Of a stretch of DNA of 64,000 nt, positions 24,579 to 35,700 are shown piece by piece; within the stretch, counting starts at the first letter, position 1, and every line of letters starts with the position of its first letter. Position numbers and translations under genes: made by a program. This DNA is from Syntrophales bacterium (GTDB taxonomy: Bacteria; Desulfobacterota; Syntrophia; Syntrophales; UBA5619), in assembly GCA_023229765.1 (NCBI GenBank), contig JALNYO010000005.1:81849-145848 (forward strand). Reading direction: 5' to 3'. Under the pieces are notes generated by a model. The model did no database searches and was not told the DNA's origin. It saw nothing but the letters and a program-made list of their open reading frames with translations.

Positions 24579-26537
24579 TTAAATATCCCAGAAAAAGGTA
24601 ACGCCGCTGGTCGGAAATATCCACGAGTCTTCGGGCATGCGCAGCTTCACGGATTCGTCCGGGATGCGGAGTATTTCCGGATTGTGGTTTTTCCCGGAGA
24701 AAAAACAGACATCCCGGACATTTTTTATGCCCGTTCCCCGGTAGTCGAACGAAATCTGCACGCCCCTTGTCGGATATACTACGTAGGCGGAGAATAACCG
24801 ATTCCCCTTATTTTGCTTAGTTTCGATCTCGATCGCGACGCGGGCAAGGGTGTTTATCTTTTTCTGCAGGTCGTCCGTTCCGAACCATGCCTCAAACCCG
24901 TTTTCGGATGTGGCGGTTTTGAGCAGGGGAATGCTTTCGTTATCGATAAGGACAGTTTTTACCGTGAAATCAATCTCTTTTCCAAAATCATCTTCTTTGT
25001 TCATCTGCCAGCGGTATTCGCAAAGACTGTTTTCGAAAAGAGCAGCCAACTGTTCATCATTGAAGGCGCAGCCTATCATGAATTGCGAATTTCGCAGCTC
25101 TTTTGTGTATTCAATATGGGTTGTTACCTTGAAGCAGTTTTTGCGGCCCGGGTTTTTGTCAATTTCCGCAGCGGAAAATTCGGAGAATGTGACAGCGTAG
25201 CGAAAGTTGCTTCTCAAATCGAGGCGCCGATCGTTTTTACCGAACAGAATTTCAAACATCTCACTATAAATCGCGTTGCCCAGTTCGTCATTTTTCGCCC
25301 GCGCCTGAAAGCAACTGCGGATAATTCCATCGATTCTGGCGATCGACCGTTCCTCGCCGGGGATAAAAATGCGACGGAGGCGCGGTTCTATCCGATCAGG
25401 TCTGCCGTCTCGGCAAAAGACCCGCGGCGCCCGTTTGCCGACGGCGCAGAGGATTTCATAGCTGATGGAGTGTGATTTTACGGCTATCTCTTCGGCGGTA
25501 ATTGTTTCGTTTCCCTGCTTTCCCATCAGCACGACCTCGTCGCCTACTGCGCAATCTTCCAGGCCGCTTATGTCGAGTGTGCACATGTCCATCGAGATTC
25601 GTCCGACGATTGGAACCCTTTTGCCCCGGACGAGCGCTTCGCCCTGATTGGAGAGAAGCCAACTGAGGCCGTCGCCGTAGCCTACTGGGATCGTAGCGAT
25701 GCGCGTCGGTTTTCGCGTTATGAAGGTCCGTCCATAGCCTATCCCGTAACCCTCAGGAAAATCCTTGATCAGGGCCACCCGTGTCTTGAAGCTCATGACC
25801 GGGCTGAGCGCGAGCTTTTCTGTTGTCTCCGTAGAAGGATGGATGCCATAGGTTATAAGCCCCGGCCGCACCATGTCGAGGTTGTATTGCGGGTAGTTGA
25901 CGATTGCTCCGCTGTTGGAGATGTGGCGAATCGGGATATTCAAGCCGGTTGCCTCGCTGCGCGTCAACATGTCCTGAAACGCCTTCCACTGCAAATTGTT
26001 GTAAAAAGAGGTGATTTCGCTTTCCGAAAAATGGGTGAATATCCCTTCTATCTTCAGATTAAGGAGGGCGGCGATTCTCTGGATGGCCTCCATGGCCTCT
26101 TTGCAAAGCATTCCCCCCCGGCCCATGCCGGTATCTACCTCAATGTGCACCGGCACGATAAGTTCCGCCTTGTGAGCTTTTTCATTAAGTTCCCGGGCGA
26201 AGTCCCAGGTGGAGACCGAGGGTGTCAGCTTGTATTTGATGATCTGCTCAATTTCAGGGGCCGTCGCGGGGGAGAGAATAACGATCGGTGCGGTTATTCC
26301 GCTGACGCGAAGCTGAACGCCTTCATCGGCGTTGGCGACGCCGAGAAAAGAGGCGCCGTTTTGCAGGGCCGCATTGGATATTTCAATCGCCCCGTGGCCG
26401 TAGCCATCCGCCTTTACAACCTGCATGATCTGAACGCCGGGTGCGAGGAGCTTTTTTATCGCCTTCCAGTTTGCGGCGAAGTGGCCGAGGTCAACCTCTA
26501 CCCAACTGCGATATTGCAGCGTTTCATCAAAAGTCAT
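24579..26537 (-). CDS. alr: Alanine racemase with a long unassigned C-terminal extension
   Basis: Residues 1-375 are a full alanine racemase: VVKADGYGHGA holds the PLP Lys, RHISNSGAIVNYPQYNLDMVRPGLITYG, and GYGDG...GRISMDMCTLD with the second catalytic region. Alanine racemases normally end here. Another about 275 residues follow in frame with no stop: DGIIRSCFQARAKNDELGNAIYS, many beta-like stretches, and an ending IFPTSGVTFFWDI. I do not recognise this part. It has no signal peptide or membrane segment. A read-through fusion with a separate gene is possible, but no internal ribosome-binding site is obvious. Confidence 0.85.
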   Translation of the reverse strand: MTFDETLQYRSWVEVDLGHFAANWKAIKKLLAPGVQIMQVVKADGYGHGAIEISNAALQNGASFLGVANADEGVQLRVSGITAPIVILSPATAPEIEQIIKYKLTPSVSTWDFARELNEKAHKAELIVPVHIEVDTGMGRGGMLCKEAMEAIQRIAALLNLKIEGIFTHFSESEITSFYNNLQWKAFQDMLTRSEATGLNIPIRHISNSGAIVNYPQYNLDMVRPGLITYGIHPSTETTEKLALSPVMSFKTRVALIKDFPEGYGIGYGRTFITRKPTRIATIPVGYGDGLSWLLSNQGEALVRGKRVPIVGRISMDMCTLDISGLEDCAVGDEVVLMGKQGNETITAEEIAVKSHSISYEILCAVGKRAPRVFCRDGRPDRIEPRLRRIFIPGEERSIARIDGIIRSCFQARAKNDELGNAIYSEMFEILFGKNDRRLDLRSNFRYAVTFSEFSAAEIDKNPGRKNCFKVTTHIEYTKELRNSQFMIGCAFNDEQLAALFENSLCEYRWQMNKEDDFGKEIDFTVKTVLIDNESIPLLKTATSENGFEAWFGTDDLQKKINTLARVAIEIETKQNKGNRLFSAYVVYPTRGVQISFDYRGTGIKNVRDVCFFSGKNHNPEILRIPDESVKLRMPEDSWIFPTSGVTFFWDI

Positions 26538-26761
26538 TGAATATCCTCAACAGTTTACGGATTCTCTGTTCCCTGTTCTCAGTTTCCGGTTCACATTTGC
26601 ATGAAAATCTCCCCTTTGCCAAAGGGGGGCAAGGGGGGATTTTCATGCTTCGTTGTGCCCTACGGGCATGGGGGTTTTTATATAACCGTCACGACCAATA
26701 ACTGTCAACCGGAAACCGTGAACTGTGAACCGTCAACCGGAAACCGTGAACTGTTGTTTCC
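26538..26761. repeat. Family 1 repeat and a tandem direct repeat
   Basis: 26602-26648 is a family 1 copy (GAAAATCTCCCCTTTGCC; GGGGGGATTTTCAT), followed by GCTTCGTTGTGCCC. 26707-26757 holds two copies of a unit containing CAACCGGAAACCGTGAACTG about 29 bases apart. There is no gene. Confidence 0.6.
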
Positions 26762-29008
26762 CTATTTTTTTGTCATCGTAAATACGCCGTCCCACTCGCC
26801 CTCGGGAGGATTCTCTTTTAACGCCTCGCAGCGCTCGATGTAGAGCTGTGCCGGATAATCACCCGGTTTTTCCTCTAAAACCTTGTTGAATTGAGCTATT
26901 GCTTCATCCCATCTGCCATCCCGGTACGATTGCAGACCAGTTGCGAAAATTTCTGCAAATCCCTGCCACTGCGCCTTATCTTTTTGTTCTCCGAGCAGCT
27001 CGAATATCCGCACCGGCAGTTTTTTCCCTTTAACACGAACGGCATCCAATTCCCTGAAGAAAAATTCATCCTTCACGATTTTGTGAGTAAACTCGCTGAC
27101 GATGATGTTTGTTCCATATTCTTTATTGGTTCCCTCCAGCCGGGAGGAAAGATTCACGCTGTCTCCCATGACTGTGTAGTCAAACCGCATTTCGGAGCCC
27201 ATGTTTCCTACTACCATATCGCCGGTGTTGATCCCGATCCCGATATTTATCGCCGGCCAGCCCTCACTGGCCCACTTTATTCGCAAGCGCTTTAATTCCG
27301 ACATCATCTCCACGGCGGTAAGGCAGGCGCGCCGGGCATGGTCAGGCTGGTCCAGCGGGGCGCCGAAAACCGCCATAATCGCGTCACCGATGTATTTGTC
27401 AAGCAGCCCATCGTATTTGAAGACGATGTTCGTCATGGCGGTCAGGTACTCGTTTAAAAGCTGTACCAGCTGTTCAGGTTGGAGCTGTTCGGAAATGCTG
27501 GTGAAGCCTCTGATGTCGGAGAACATCACCGACAGGTTTTTTTTGTCGCCGCCCAGTTTTAATTTGCTGGGGTCCTTCAATATTTCGTTTACGACGGAAG
27601 CGGTCAGGTAGTATTGAAAGGCGCCCCGGATCTTCTTCTTTTCCCGTTCTTCCGTTACGTAGCGATAAACCGTTATTCCCAGGTAGGAGGCAAGCATCGC
27701 GAGCAACGGATAGATCATGTTCATCCAGACGTTGTAATGGATAAAGATATTAGTGTTGATGATTATAAAGGCCACGATGAGCGAACCGCTCAAGGCCATT
27801 CCCGCCATTGCCTTCAGGCGGGGGAGAAGAAACCCGATAAGCAGACCGACGAAGACAATAATGCAGACATCAATGAATTTTATCCATCCGGAGTGGATAA
27901 GGAAATTTTGCCGCAGGATATTGTCGATGACGGTTGCATGAATCTCTACACCCGGATAAACGGAGCTGAAGGGTGTGTTTCTCATGTCATAGATGCCCGT
28001 TGCCGTGGCGCCGACCAGCACGATCTTTCCCTTTATTTTGTCGAGAGCTATGCGCCCCTTCAGGATATCCGAAACCGAATAGTGGGGGAATGTCTTGGGC
28101 GGCCCGAGGTAGTTGATGAGCAGTCTGCCCTCCTCATCAGTCGGTATTCTGAACTTGTCAAGACGGATGCTTTCCACTCCAAAATCGGCTATATTCAAGG
28201 CGAGCATGGGCCATTCCAGATACTGAACCAGCAGGGAAAGCGCCAGTGATGAATAGTAGTTATCACGGAATTTAATCACGAGCGGCGACCAGCGGATGGT
28301 TCCGTCCATATCGGGGAAGGCATTGAAATACCCGCCATTTTCAGCCGCTTCCGATATGACCGGAAGATTGGGCTGCACCGCGTAGGCACGGACTATTGGC
28401 GAGTCGTCGGCTTCTTTTGTCCTTTTCACCATCGAAAAACGGCCATTGGCGATCGCTTCCTCCGAAGCTTTGATCTGAGCCTCTTGCAGATGGCCAACCT
28501 CTTTTGCGCTGATATGAAAGAAATAGCCGAGGGTTACATTTTGGGTCTTTGCTATGGATTCGGCAAGGAGGGCGTCGGTGTCCGCCTCCTTTTTTTTCCT
28601 CTCCAGGATATTGGTAAATTTGCCGTCGGCGCCGGTATTTTTAACATCACGCAGGATGTCCTGTACCGTTTTAAGGCTGGAGTTATTGTCAGGCTCGGCA
28701 AATACTATATCAAATCCGACAGCCCTGGCGCCCTGTTCTTTTAATTTTTTGGTAAGCTCAGCAATCGTTGTTCTCGGCCAAGGCCATCTTCCCAATTCGC
28801 TCAGGCTCTTTTCATCAATGGTCACGATAACGGTCTCTGCCCCCGCAGGGATCGCTCCGCGGGAGACGGTGCGCAAGTCGAAGGCCTTTAATTCCATAAA
28901 GCGCAGGAAGCTGGGGTCAATAAAAAAGAGAACTATGGTGGCCACTATCACCAAAACAGCGATCTTCAAAGGCGATACAGAAAATAATTTATTCAGGATT
29001 TTTTTCAC
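26762..29008 (-). CDS. CHASE2-domain adenylate/guanylate cyclase
   Basis: 748 residues. One membrane segment at about 15-31, a large CHASE2 sensor domain (about 35-330, AVGFDIVFAEPD; GKIVLVGATATGIYDMRNTPFS), three membrane segments (about 345-425), then a class III cyclase domain (about 470-660): VMFSDIRGFTSISEQL, DKYIGDAIMAVFGAPL, NIGIGINTGDMVVGNMGS, YTVMGDSVNLSSRLE. A C-terminal TPR-like pair follows (LQSYRDGRWDEAIAQFNKVL). It should make cAMP (or cGMP) in response to an outside signal. It stands alone on its strand. Confidence 0.88.
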   Translation of the reverse strand: MKKILNKLFSVSPLKIAVLVIVATIVLFFIDPSFLRFMELKAFDLRTVSRGAIPAGAETVIVTIDEKSLSELGRWPWPRTTIAELTKKLKEQGARAVGFDIVFAEPDNNSSLKTVQDILRDVKNTGADGKFTNILERKKKEADTDALLAESIAKTQNVTLGYFFHISAKEVGHLQEAQIKASEEAIANGRFSMVKRTKEADDSPIVRAYAVQPNLPVISEAAENGGYFNAFPDMDGTIRWSPLVIKFRDNYYSSLALSLLVQYLEWPMLALNIADFGVESIRLDKFRIPTDEEGRLLINYLGPPKTFPHYSVSDILKGRIALDKIKGKIVLVGATATGIYDMRNTPFSSVYPGVEIHATVIDNILRQNFLIHSGWIKFIDVCIIVFVGLLIGFLLPRLKAMAGMALSGSLIVAFIIINTNIFIHYNVWMNMIYPLLAMLASYLGITVYRYVTEEREKKKIRGAFQYYLTASVVNEILKDPSKLKLGGDKKNLSVMFSDIRGFTSISEQLQPEQLVQLLNEYLTAMTNIVFKYDGLLDKYIGDAIMAVFGAPLDQPDHARRACLTAVEMMSELKRLRIKWASEGWPAINIGIGINTGDMVVGNMGSEMRFDYTVMGDSVNLSSRLEGTNKEYGTNIIVSEFTHKIVKDEFFFRELDAVRVKGKKLPVRIFELLGEQKDKAQWQGFAEIFATGLQSYRDGRWDEAIAQFNKVLEEKPGDYPAQLYIERCEALKENPPEGEWDGVFTMTKK

Positions 29009-29214
29009 GGAGCATTTCCTCTTTATCAGTTTGAAGATGTTATCGTTTCTTTGATGACTATCATAAAATCAGCGGCGATAATAGCAAGGTTGTGTTTTAA
29101 GTCAAGAAAACTATCGCAAATTTTTTGTACTGCGATTATGTTACCCTTGTTTGTGTGGAAACAATAAATGGCGATTCCATCTTCACGTGATGATAGCAAT
29201 ATCTGAAATAAACC

Positions 29215-29243
29215 TTGACAATAAGCCGCTCGTGCGTTAGAAG
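29215..29243 (+). promoter_or_regulatory. Promoter of the initiator tRNA gene
   Basis: A perfect TTGACA at 29215-29220, a 17-base spacer, and TAGAAG at 29238-29243 (four of six matches to TATAAT). Transcription would begin near 29250, just before the tRNA. Confidence 0.6.
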
Positions 29244-29260
29244 TCCCGGACAATAAATGA

Positions 29261-29337
<77 letters not shown>

Positions 29338-29348
29338 AAAAAAATCAG

Positions 29349-29378
29349 GGTGTTAAGCGGGATGCTTAACACCTTTTT
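29349..29378 (+). terminator. Rho-independent terminator after the tRNA
   Basis: Ten-pair stem GGTGTTAAGC / GCTTAACACC with a five-base loop, followed by TTTTT. It is 11 bases past the tRNA end. Confidence 0.8.
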
Positions 29379-29433
29379 CTTTGCCTGTTTAACCTATTGA
29401 TAACCACTTGCAGTTTTCAGTATTGGGAGGGAA

Positions 29434-29764
29434 ATGCCTGTTAATCGTGTTGCAGAAATATTGCGATTAAATCCGCAACGCGTGTGGAACCTGTTTAATT
29501 ACTGGGTCGGCAAAGCGGTAGAGTCAGATGATCCTTCCAAAATAACCAAGCTGGGGGTGGATGGGACCTCAACCCGCAAGGGTCACAATTACGCCACATT
29601 GGGAGTTGATCTGGATGAATCCCTCATTGTTTATGTAAGTGAGGGAAAAGGCAAGACGACGTTACAGGAGATCAAACAACATCTTGACAAAAAAGGTGTT
29701 CCTGAAAAACAGGCGGATCAGATCAGTATGGATTTATCGTCGCCATTGCTGGTGTGGCGTCCAA
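29434..29764 (+). pseudogene. ISL3-family transposase remnant at the end of the CRISPR array
   Basis: The reading frame starts VNRVAEILRLNPQRVWNLF (the helix-turn-helix before the catalytic core), then LGVDGTSTRKGHNYATLGVDLD with the first Asp of the DDE triad in the ISL3 pattern (D...RKGHxY), and stops being transposase-like after QISMDLSSPLL, where the second Asp region begins. From there the DNA becomes the last CRISPR repeat. About the first quarter and more than half of the 3' part of a full ISL3 transposase are missing. No ends of the element were found. Confidence 0.75.
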
Positions 29765-32700
29765 GTTTCAATCCACGCCCCCGCGCGGGGGGCGACATGA
29801 CTAGTTCCGGCTATTAATGACAAACCTGACATTTCAATCCACGCCCCCGCGCGGGGGGCGACATCGAGCCCACGGCAGGGATCGGTGTCATTCGTTATTT
29901 CAATCCACGCCCCCGCGCGGGGGGCGACTTTGGTAAGTGACCAGCCCCCGTTGCCATGCCCATTTCAATCCACGCCCCCGCGCGGGGGGCGACGCTGCGA
30001 TCGTGGCCGGGGATGCGCCGTGATTGCAATTTCAATCCACGCCCCCGCGCGGGGGGCGACCATCGGCACTGGCGCTTTTCGCGAGCTCACCGATATTTCA
30101 ATCCACGCCCCCGCGCGGGGGGCGACCATCCTTGGCGTTAAGTTCCGGAGTGACGACCGAATTTCAATCCACGCCCCCGCGCGGGGGGCGACCTGATTTC
30201 TCGTTCATATTCCTCTGCAATACCCATTTCAATCCACGCCCCCGCGCGGGGGGCGACCGCAGGAAACGCAGTGAGCAAGCACCAGAAGATATTTCAATCC
30301 ACGCCCCCGCGCGGGGGGCGACCGCAGGAAACGCAGTGAGCAAGCACCAGAAGATATTTCAATCCACGCCCCCGCGCGGGGGGCGACCGCTACCGATATC
30401 GGTGGAGGGTGTACCTCTGGCCAATTTCAATCCACGCCCCCGCGCGGGGGGCGACCCGGTTGTGATACCGCCCAGGCCGGCGTTAAGTTATTTCAATCCA
30501 CGCCCCCGCGCGGGGGGCGACAGAATATCAGGAAAAACTTTGCGAGCTCGTTCGGATTTCAATCCACGCCCCCGCGCGGGGGGCGACGGTGTAAATGCAC
30601 CCGACGTAACCAGTGTTTCCAATTTCAATCCACGCCCCCGCGCGGGGGGCGACATTGCTTCAAACCGAGCACAAACGCAATCCCACATTTCAATCCACGC
30701 CCCCGCGCGGGGGGCGACATTGCTTCAAACCGAGCACAAACGCAATCCCACATTTCAATCCACGCCCCCGCGCGGGGGGCGACCGCAACGTAGAGAGCCC
30801 CGGCAGAGCATTCAACATTTCAATCCACGCCCCCGCGCGGGGGGCGACAAATAGCGATTTTGTTGGCGGCTGTGGTTTCCATATTTCAATCCACGCCCCC
30901 GCGCGGGGGGCGACATCGTTGATAGCAGCAGCCACAGCAGCCTGAATAATTTCAATCCACGCCCCCGCGCGGGGGGCGACAAACTCAATTTCAATAAAAG
31001 AGCGATAAACAGTAATTTCAATCCACGCCCCCGCGCGGGGGGCGACGGCGTCGCACGTGCCGGATGCGCTTTTCGATCTGAATTTCAATCCACGCCCCCG
31101 CGCGGGGGGCGACGCTCGCGGCGGATTTCTCGCTGCGTGACGACCATCGATTTCAATCCACGCCCCCGCGCGGGGGGCGACGCAGTACTCGCATGATGGT
31201 TTCGCTCTGATCAGCCATTTCAATCCACGCCCCCGCGCGGGGGGCGACTCTTTCTGGATTAAGTTCATCCTGAGCCATTTGTATTTCAATCCACGCCCCC
31301 GCGCGGGGGGCGACACCAGTAACCTTGTTCAATAATGGCTTTATAACTATTTCAATCCACGCCCCCGCGCGGGGGGCGACTTTTTTTGCAGATCCGTTTT
31401 CTTCGCCACAAACTATTTCAATCCACGCCCCCGCGCGGGGGGCGACTCAATTTCATCCTGATGTGAGCGATACTGATACCATTTCAATCCACGCCCCCGC
31501 GCGGGGGGCGACTAACGGAGTGCAAATAACGACATACCATTAAGTAATTTCAATCCACGCCCCCGCGCGGGGGGCGACCCTCAACTGTGTTAAAGTGGCC
31601 ATCTGTGCAAGGATTTCAATCCACGCCCCCGCGCGGGGGGCGACATTGTAGCATTGACGCGCCTTTCCCGATGATAAATTTCAATCCACGCCCCCGCGCG
31701 GGGGGCGACTTCTCCAAAAGGGAGTAGAGCATATTTCGCATTTATTTCAATCCACGCCCCCGCGCGGGGGGCGACGCCGCCAGCGGTTTTGATTAAGCCG
31801 GTGAAGGTTATTTCAATCCACGCCCCCGCGCGGGGGGCGACATTGTAGCATTGACGCGCCTTTCCCGATGATAAATTTCAATCCACGCCCCCGCGCGGGG
31901 GGCGACATTGTAGCATTGACGCGCCTTTCCCGATGATAAATTTCAATCCACGCCCCCGCGCGGGGGGCGACCATTGTAGCATTGACGCGCCTTTCCCGAT
32001 GATAAATTTCAATCCACGCCCCCGCGCGGGGGGCGACAATAGCTGCTGGACTCGCTTGTGGGCGGGCTTAAATTTCAATCCACGCCCCCGCGCGGGGGGC
32101 GACACCAGAGGAAGTCAGTAAAGGCGGTGTCAATATATTTCAATCCACGCCCCCGCGCGGGGGGCGACTGTGGCCTTGCGTTTGTCCTGGGGTTGAAGCA
32201 ATATTTCAATCCACGCCCCCGCGCGGGGGGCGACATCAAGCCAATGCGCCAATTCTTCGGGAGTCTCATTTCAATCCACGCCCCCGCGCGGGGGGCGACT
32301 TTGGTATAGGCTCCGCCGCTCCGCTTAATAGCTCATTTCAATCCACGCCCCCGCGCGGGGGGCGACTGTGCCGCGACCCTCTCGTTATAACAGGGCTCAT
32401 ATTTCAATCCACGCCCCCGCGCGGGGGGCGACTTCTGTTTAGCCGGGCGACAGCCCGGCGCAGCCTATTTCAATCCACGCCCCCGCGCGGGGGGCGACGC
32501 ACTTCATCCGCATGTTTTTCCAAATCGTTCCCATTTCAATCCACGCCCCCGCGCGGGGGGCGACGCCGATGCATATACCGCAGAAAAGGACGTCTATATT
32601 TCAATCCACGCCCCCGCGCGGGGGGCGACGGATATCGTCGATAAAGGGATTCCTAAATATCTTATTTCAATCCACGCCCCCGCGCGGGGGGCGACTTTCC

Positions 32701-35700
32701 GCAATCAGCACCTGCTTTTGCATATCCCATTTCAATCCACGCCCCCGCGCGGGGGGCGACCGTCCTTTCCGGCGGTTGGGTGGCCGATGCTGTTATTTCA
32801 ATCCACGCCCCCGCGCGGGGGGCGACCTGGCCTCCGACCTCGCCGAATGGGGCGAGGATTTATTTCAATCCACGCCCCCGCGCGGGGGGCGACTGCGGGG
32901 CAGATCTGGGGAAAAATGTCCGCGTTATTTCAATCCACGCCCCCGCGCGGGGGGCGACACCGGCTGCCGGTTGGGTCAAGGATCTGATTTGATTTCAATC
33001 CACGCCCCCGCGCGGGGGGCGACTTTTCAGGTAGTTGTGGGAGTCCAGCCCGTCGGCATTTCAATCCACGCCCCCGCGCGGGGGGCGACCCGGGATTGCC
33101 GTCATCGAGGTCAATTAAATGTTTGATTTCAATCCACGCCCCCGCGCGGGGGGCGACTTGGGCGCACCCATGTTACAGGCTCTTAAAAAAATTTCAATCC
33201 ACGCCCCCGCGCGGGGGGCGACTCGGGTTTTGGGCGGTCAACGGGCTGGATATGTTATTTCAATCCACGCCCCCGCGCGGGGGGCGACATTTACAATCAG
33301 GTATTGCAGAGGAATATGATCGAATTTCAATCCACGCCCCCGCGCGGGGGGCGACGCTGCGAATATGTTATTATGTAGTTGCTGGGTTTATTTCAATCCA
33401 CGCCCCCGCGCGGGGGGCGACAAATTGCGGTTTTGATCGGGGCTGTTGTTTGTATATTTCAATCCACGCCCCCGCGCGGGGGGCGACGTATGTTGGTAAT
33501 TTCGATGGTCAGGCGGTATTGATTTCAATCCACGCCCCCGCGCGGGGGGCGACAACATCCGACGGCGGATAAACACCCGCAAACGTTATTTCAATCCACG
33601 CCCCCGCGCGGGGGGCGACATTTTCAAAAACTCAATAAAATCAACAATAATCAATTTCAATCCACGCCCCCGCGCGGGGGGCGACCACGTTCAAGGTGAA
33701 GGTCTTTCAGTTTCTTATTATTTCAATCCACGCCCCCGCGCGGGGGGCGACACAACCTGGTGGCCGTGCATATCGGGCTTCGGGAATTTCAATCCACGCC
33801 CCCGCGCGGGGGGCGACTTATGTCGGAAATTTTGGCGGCAAGATTATTCTTATTTCAATCCACGCCCCCGCGCGGGGGGCGACTCAGTTATTCCGGGGCG
33901 TTCGGGGTGTAGTCAAAATTTCAATCCACGCCCCCGCGCGGGGGGCGACATCTCTGCCTGCGGCGGTAACATCTGAGGGACAGATTTCAATCCACGCCCC
34001 CGCGCGGGGGGCGACGCTCGTCATCCGGACACTCGGCGATCGCTGCGTTATTTCAATCCACGCCCCCGCGCGGGGGGCGACGTCCTCGTCGCCACCAAGG
34101 ATTTCATGGGCTTATGATTTCAATCCACGCCCCCGCGCGGGGGGCGACGTCCTCGTCGCCACCAAGGATTTCATGGGCTTATGATTTCAATCCACGCCCC
34201 CGCGCGGGGGGCGACCGACCGCGCCGGGTCTTGCCCCTCGTCTCCATCAATTTCAATCCACGCCCCCGCGCGGGGGGCGACAGACACTTGGCGTGGTGGT
34301 GGAGCAAGTCGGAAAATTTCAATCCACGCCCCCGCGCGGGGGGCGACTCCGCGTCGAACAGCCGTTTCAACTCCTCCAGGAATTTCAATCCACGCCCCCG
34401 CGCGGGGGGCGACCAAAGGGGGGCATGGCACAGTCGTGCCCCCCTCCCATTTCAATCCACGCCCCCGCGCGGGGGGCGACTTCAAAAGGGTCTCCGCGTC
34501 GAGCTTTTCGACGGCATTTCAATCCACGCCCCCGCGCGGGGGGCGACTCCGCCCGTAGTGCGTCCGGCCCGGCCATAACAAATTTCAATCCACGCCCCCG
34601 CGCGGGGGGCGACGGATTATCAATCCGAATTTTCCCGGATCTCCACGATTTCAATCCACGCCCCCGCGCGGGGGGCGACTTCTGAGGCGGGCCTATAAAG
34701 CATCTGGCAAGTTATTTCAATCCACGCCCCCGCGCGGGGGGCGACTCCAGCGTCAACAGGTAGCCGACCAGGTAGCGATTTCAATCCACGCCCCCGCGCG
34801 GGGGGCGACATAAATGGGAGGGCCTATTCGTACGCAGCCGGGATTTCAATCCACGCCCCCGCGCGGGGGGCGACCCATCTCCAGGGATGACCGCACCCCA
34901 ACCTGAGCATTTCAATCCACGCCCCCGCGCGGGGGGCGACAGGTCATACTCTTCCCGGCTAGTCCCTTGTCACCATTTCAATCCACGCCCCCGCGCGGGG
35001 GGCGACGCACCCGGCCAGCTCGGATATCTTGCGGGCCGTATTTCAATCCACGCCCCCGCGCGGGGGGCGACGATCGCGTGGGCCAGCGCCATTGCAATCG
35101 TCCGGATTTCAATCCACGCCCCCGCGCGGGGGGCGACTTTACCGCATTCGTCCACCAGCTCGCCCAACCGGATTTCAATCCACGCCCCCGCGCGGGGGGC
35201 GACCTGCATGGTGCGCATGTTTTGCGTCGTGTAGAGGATTTCAATCCACGCCCCCGCGCGGGGGGCGACTCGATAGAGATCTCGCCCGCCAGATCAAACG
35301 CTATTTCAATCCACGCCCCCGCGCGGGGGGCGACCCAATTTGCCGTCTGGGGAAGGATAGCGGATTAAATTTCAATCCACGCCCCCGCGCGGGGGGCGAC
35401 TGAAACGACTCGTCGTCTGCACAGCCCGACTTGATATTTCAATCCACGCCCCCGCGCGGGGGGCGACTTCCACCCAATGCTGGATCGGGGCAATGGGCGG
35501 ATTTCAATCCACGCCCCCGCGCGGGGGGCGACAAACTGCTTCAGCGCCCGGTCGATCGCGTTTTTATTTCAATCCACGCCCCCGCGCGGGGGGCGACGAA
35601 AAAGCGCCGCCCTTCCTCACTCTTGTTGTCATTTCAATCCACGCCCCCGCGCGGGGGGCGACTGCGGGTCCCGCCGGGGCGACCTCCGGGAGGAGGATTT

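Noticed and set aside
34348..34515. Two spacers sharing TCCGCGTCGA as another same-target pair
   Set aside because: The match is only ten bases and offset within the spacers, unlike the in-register pairs reported.
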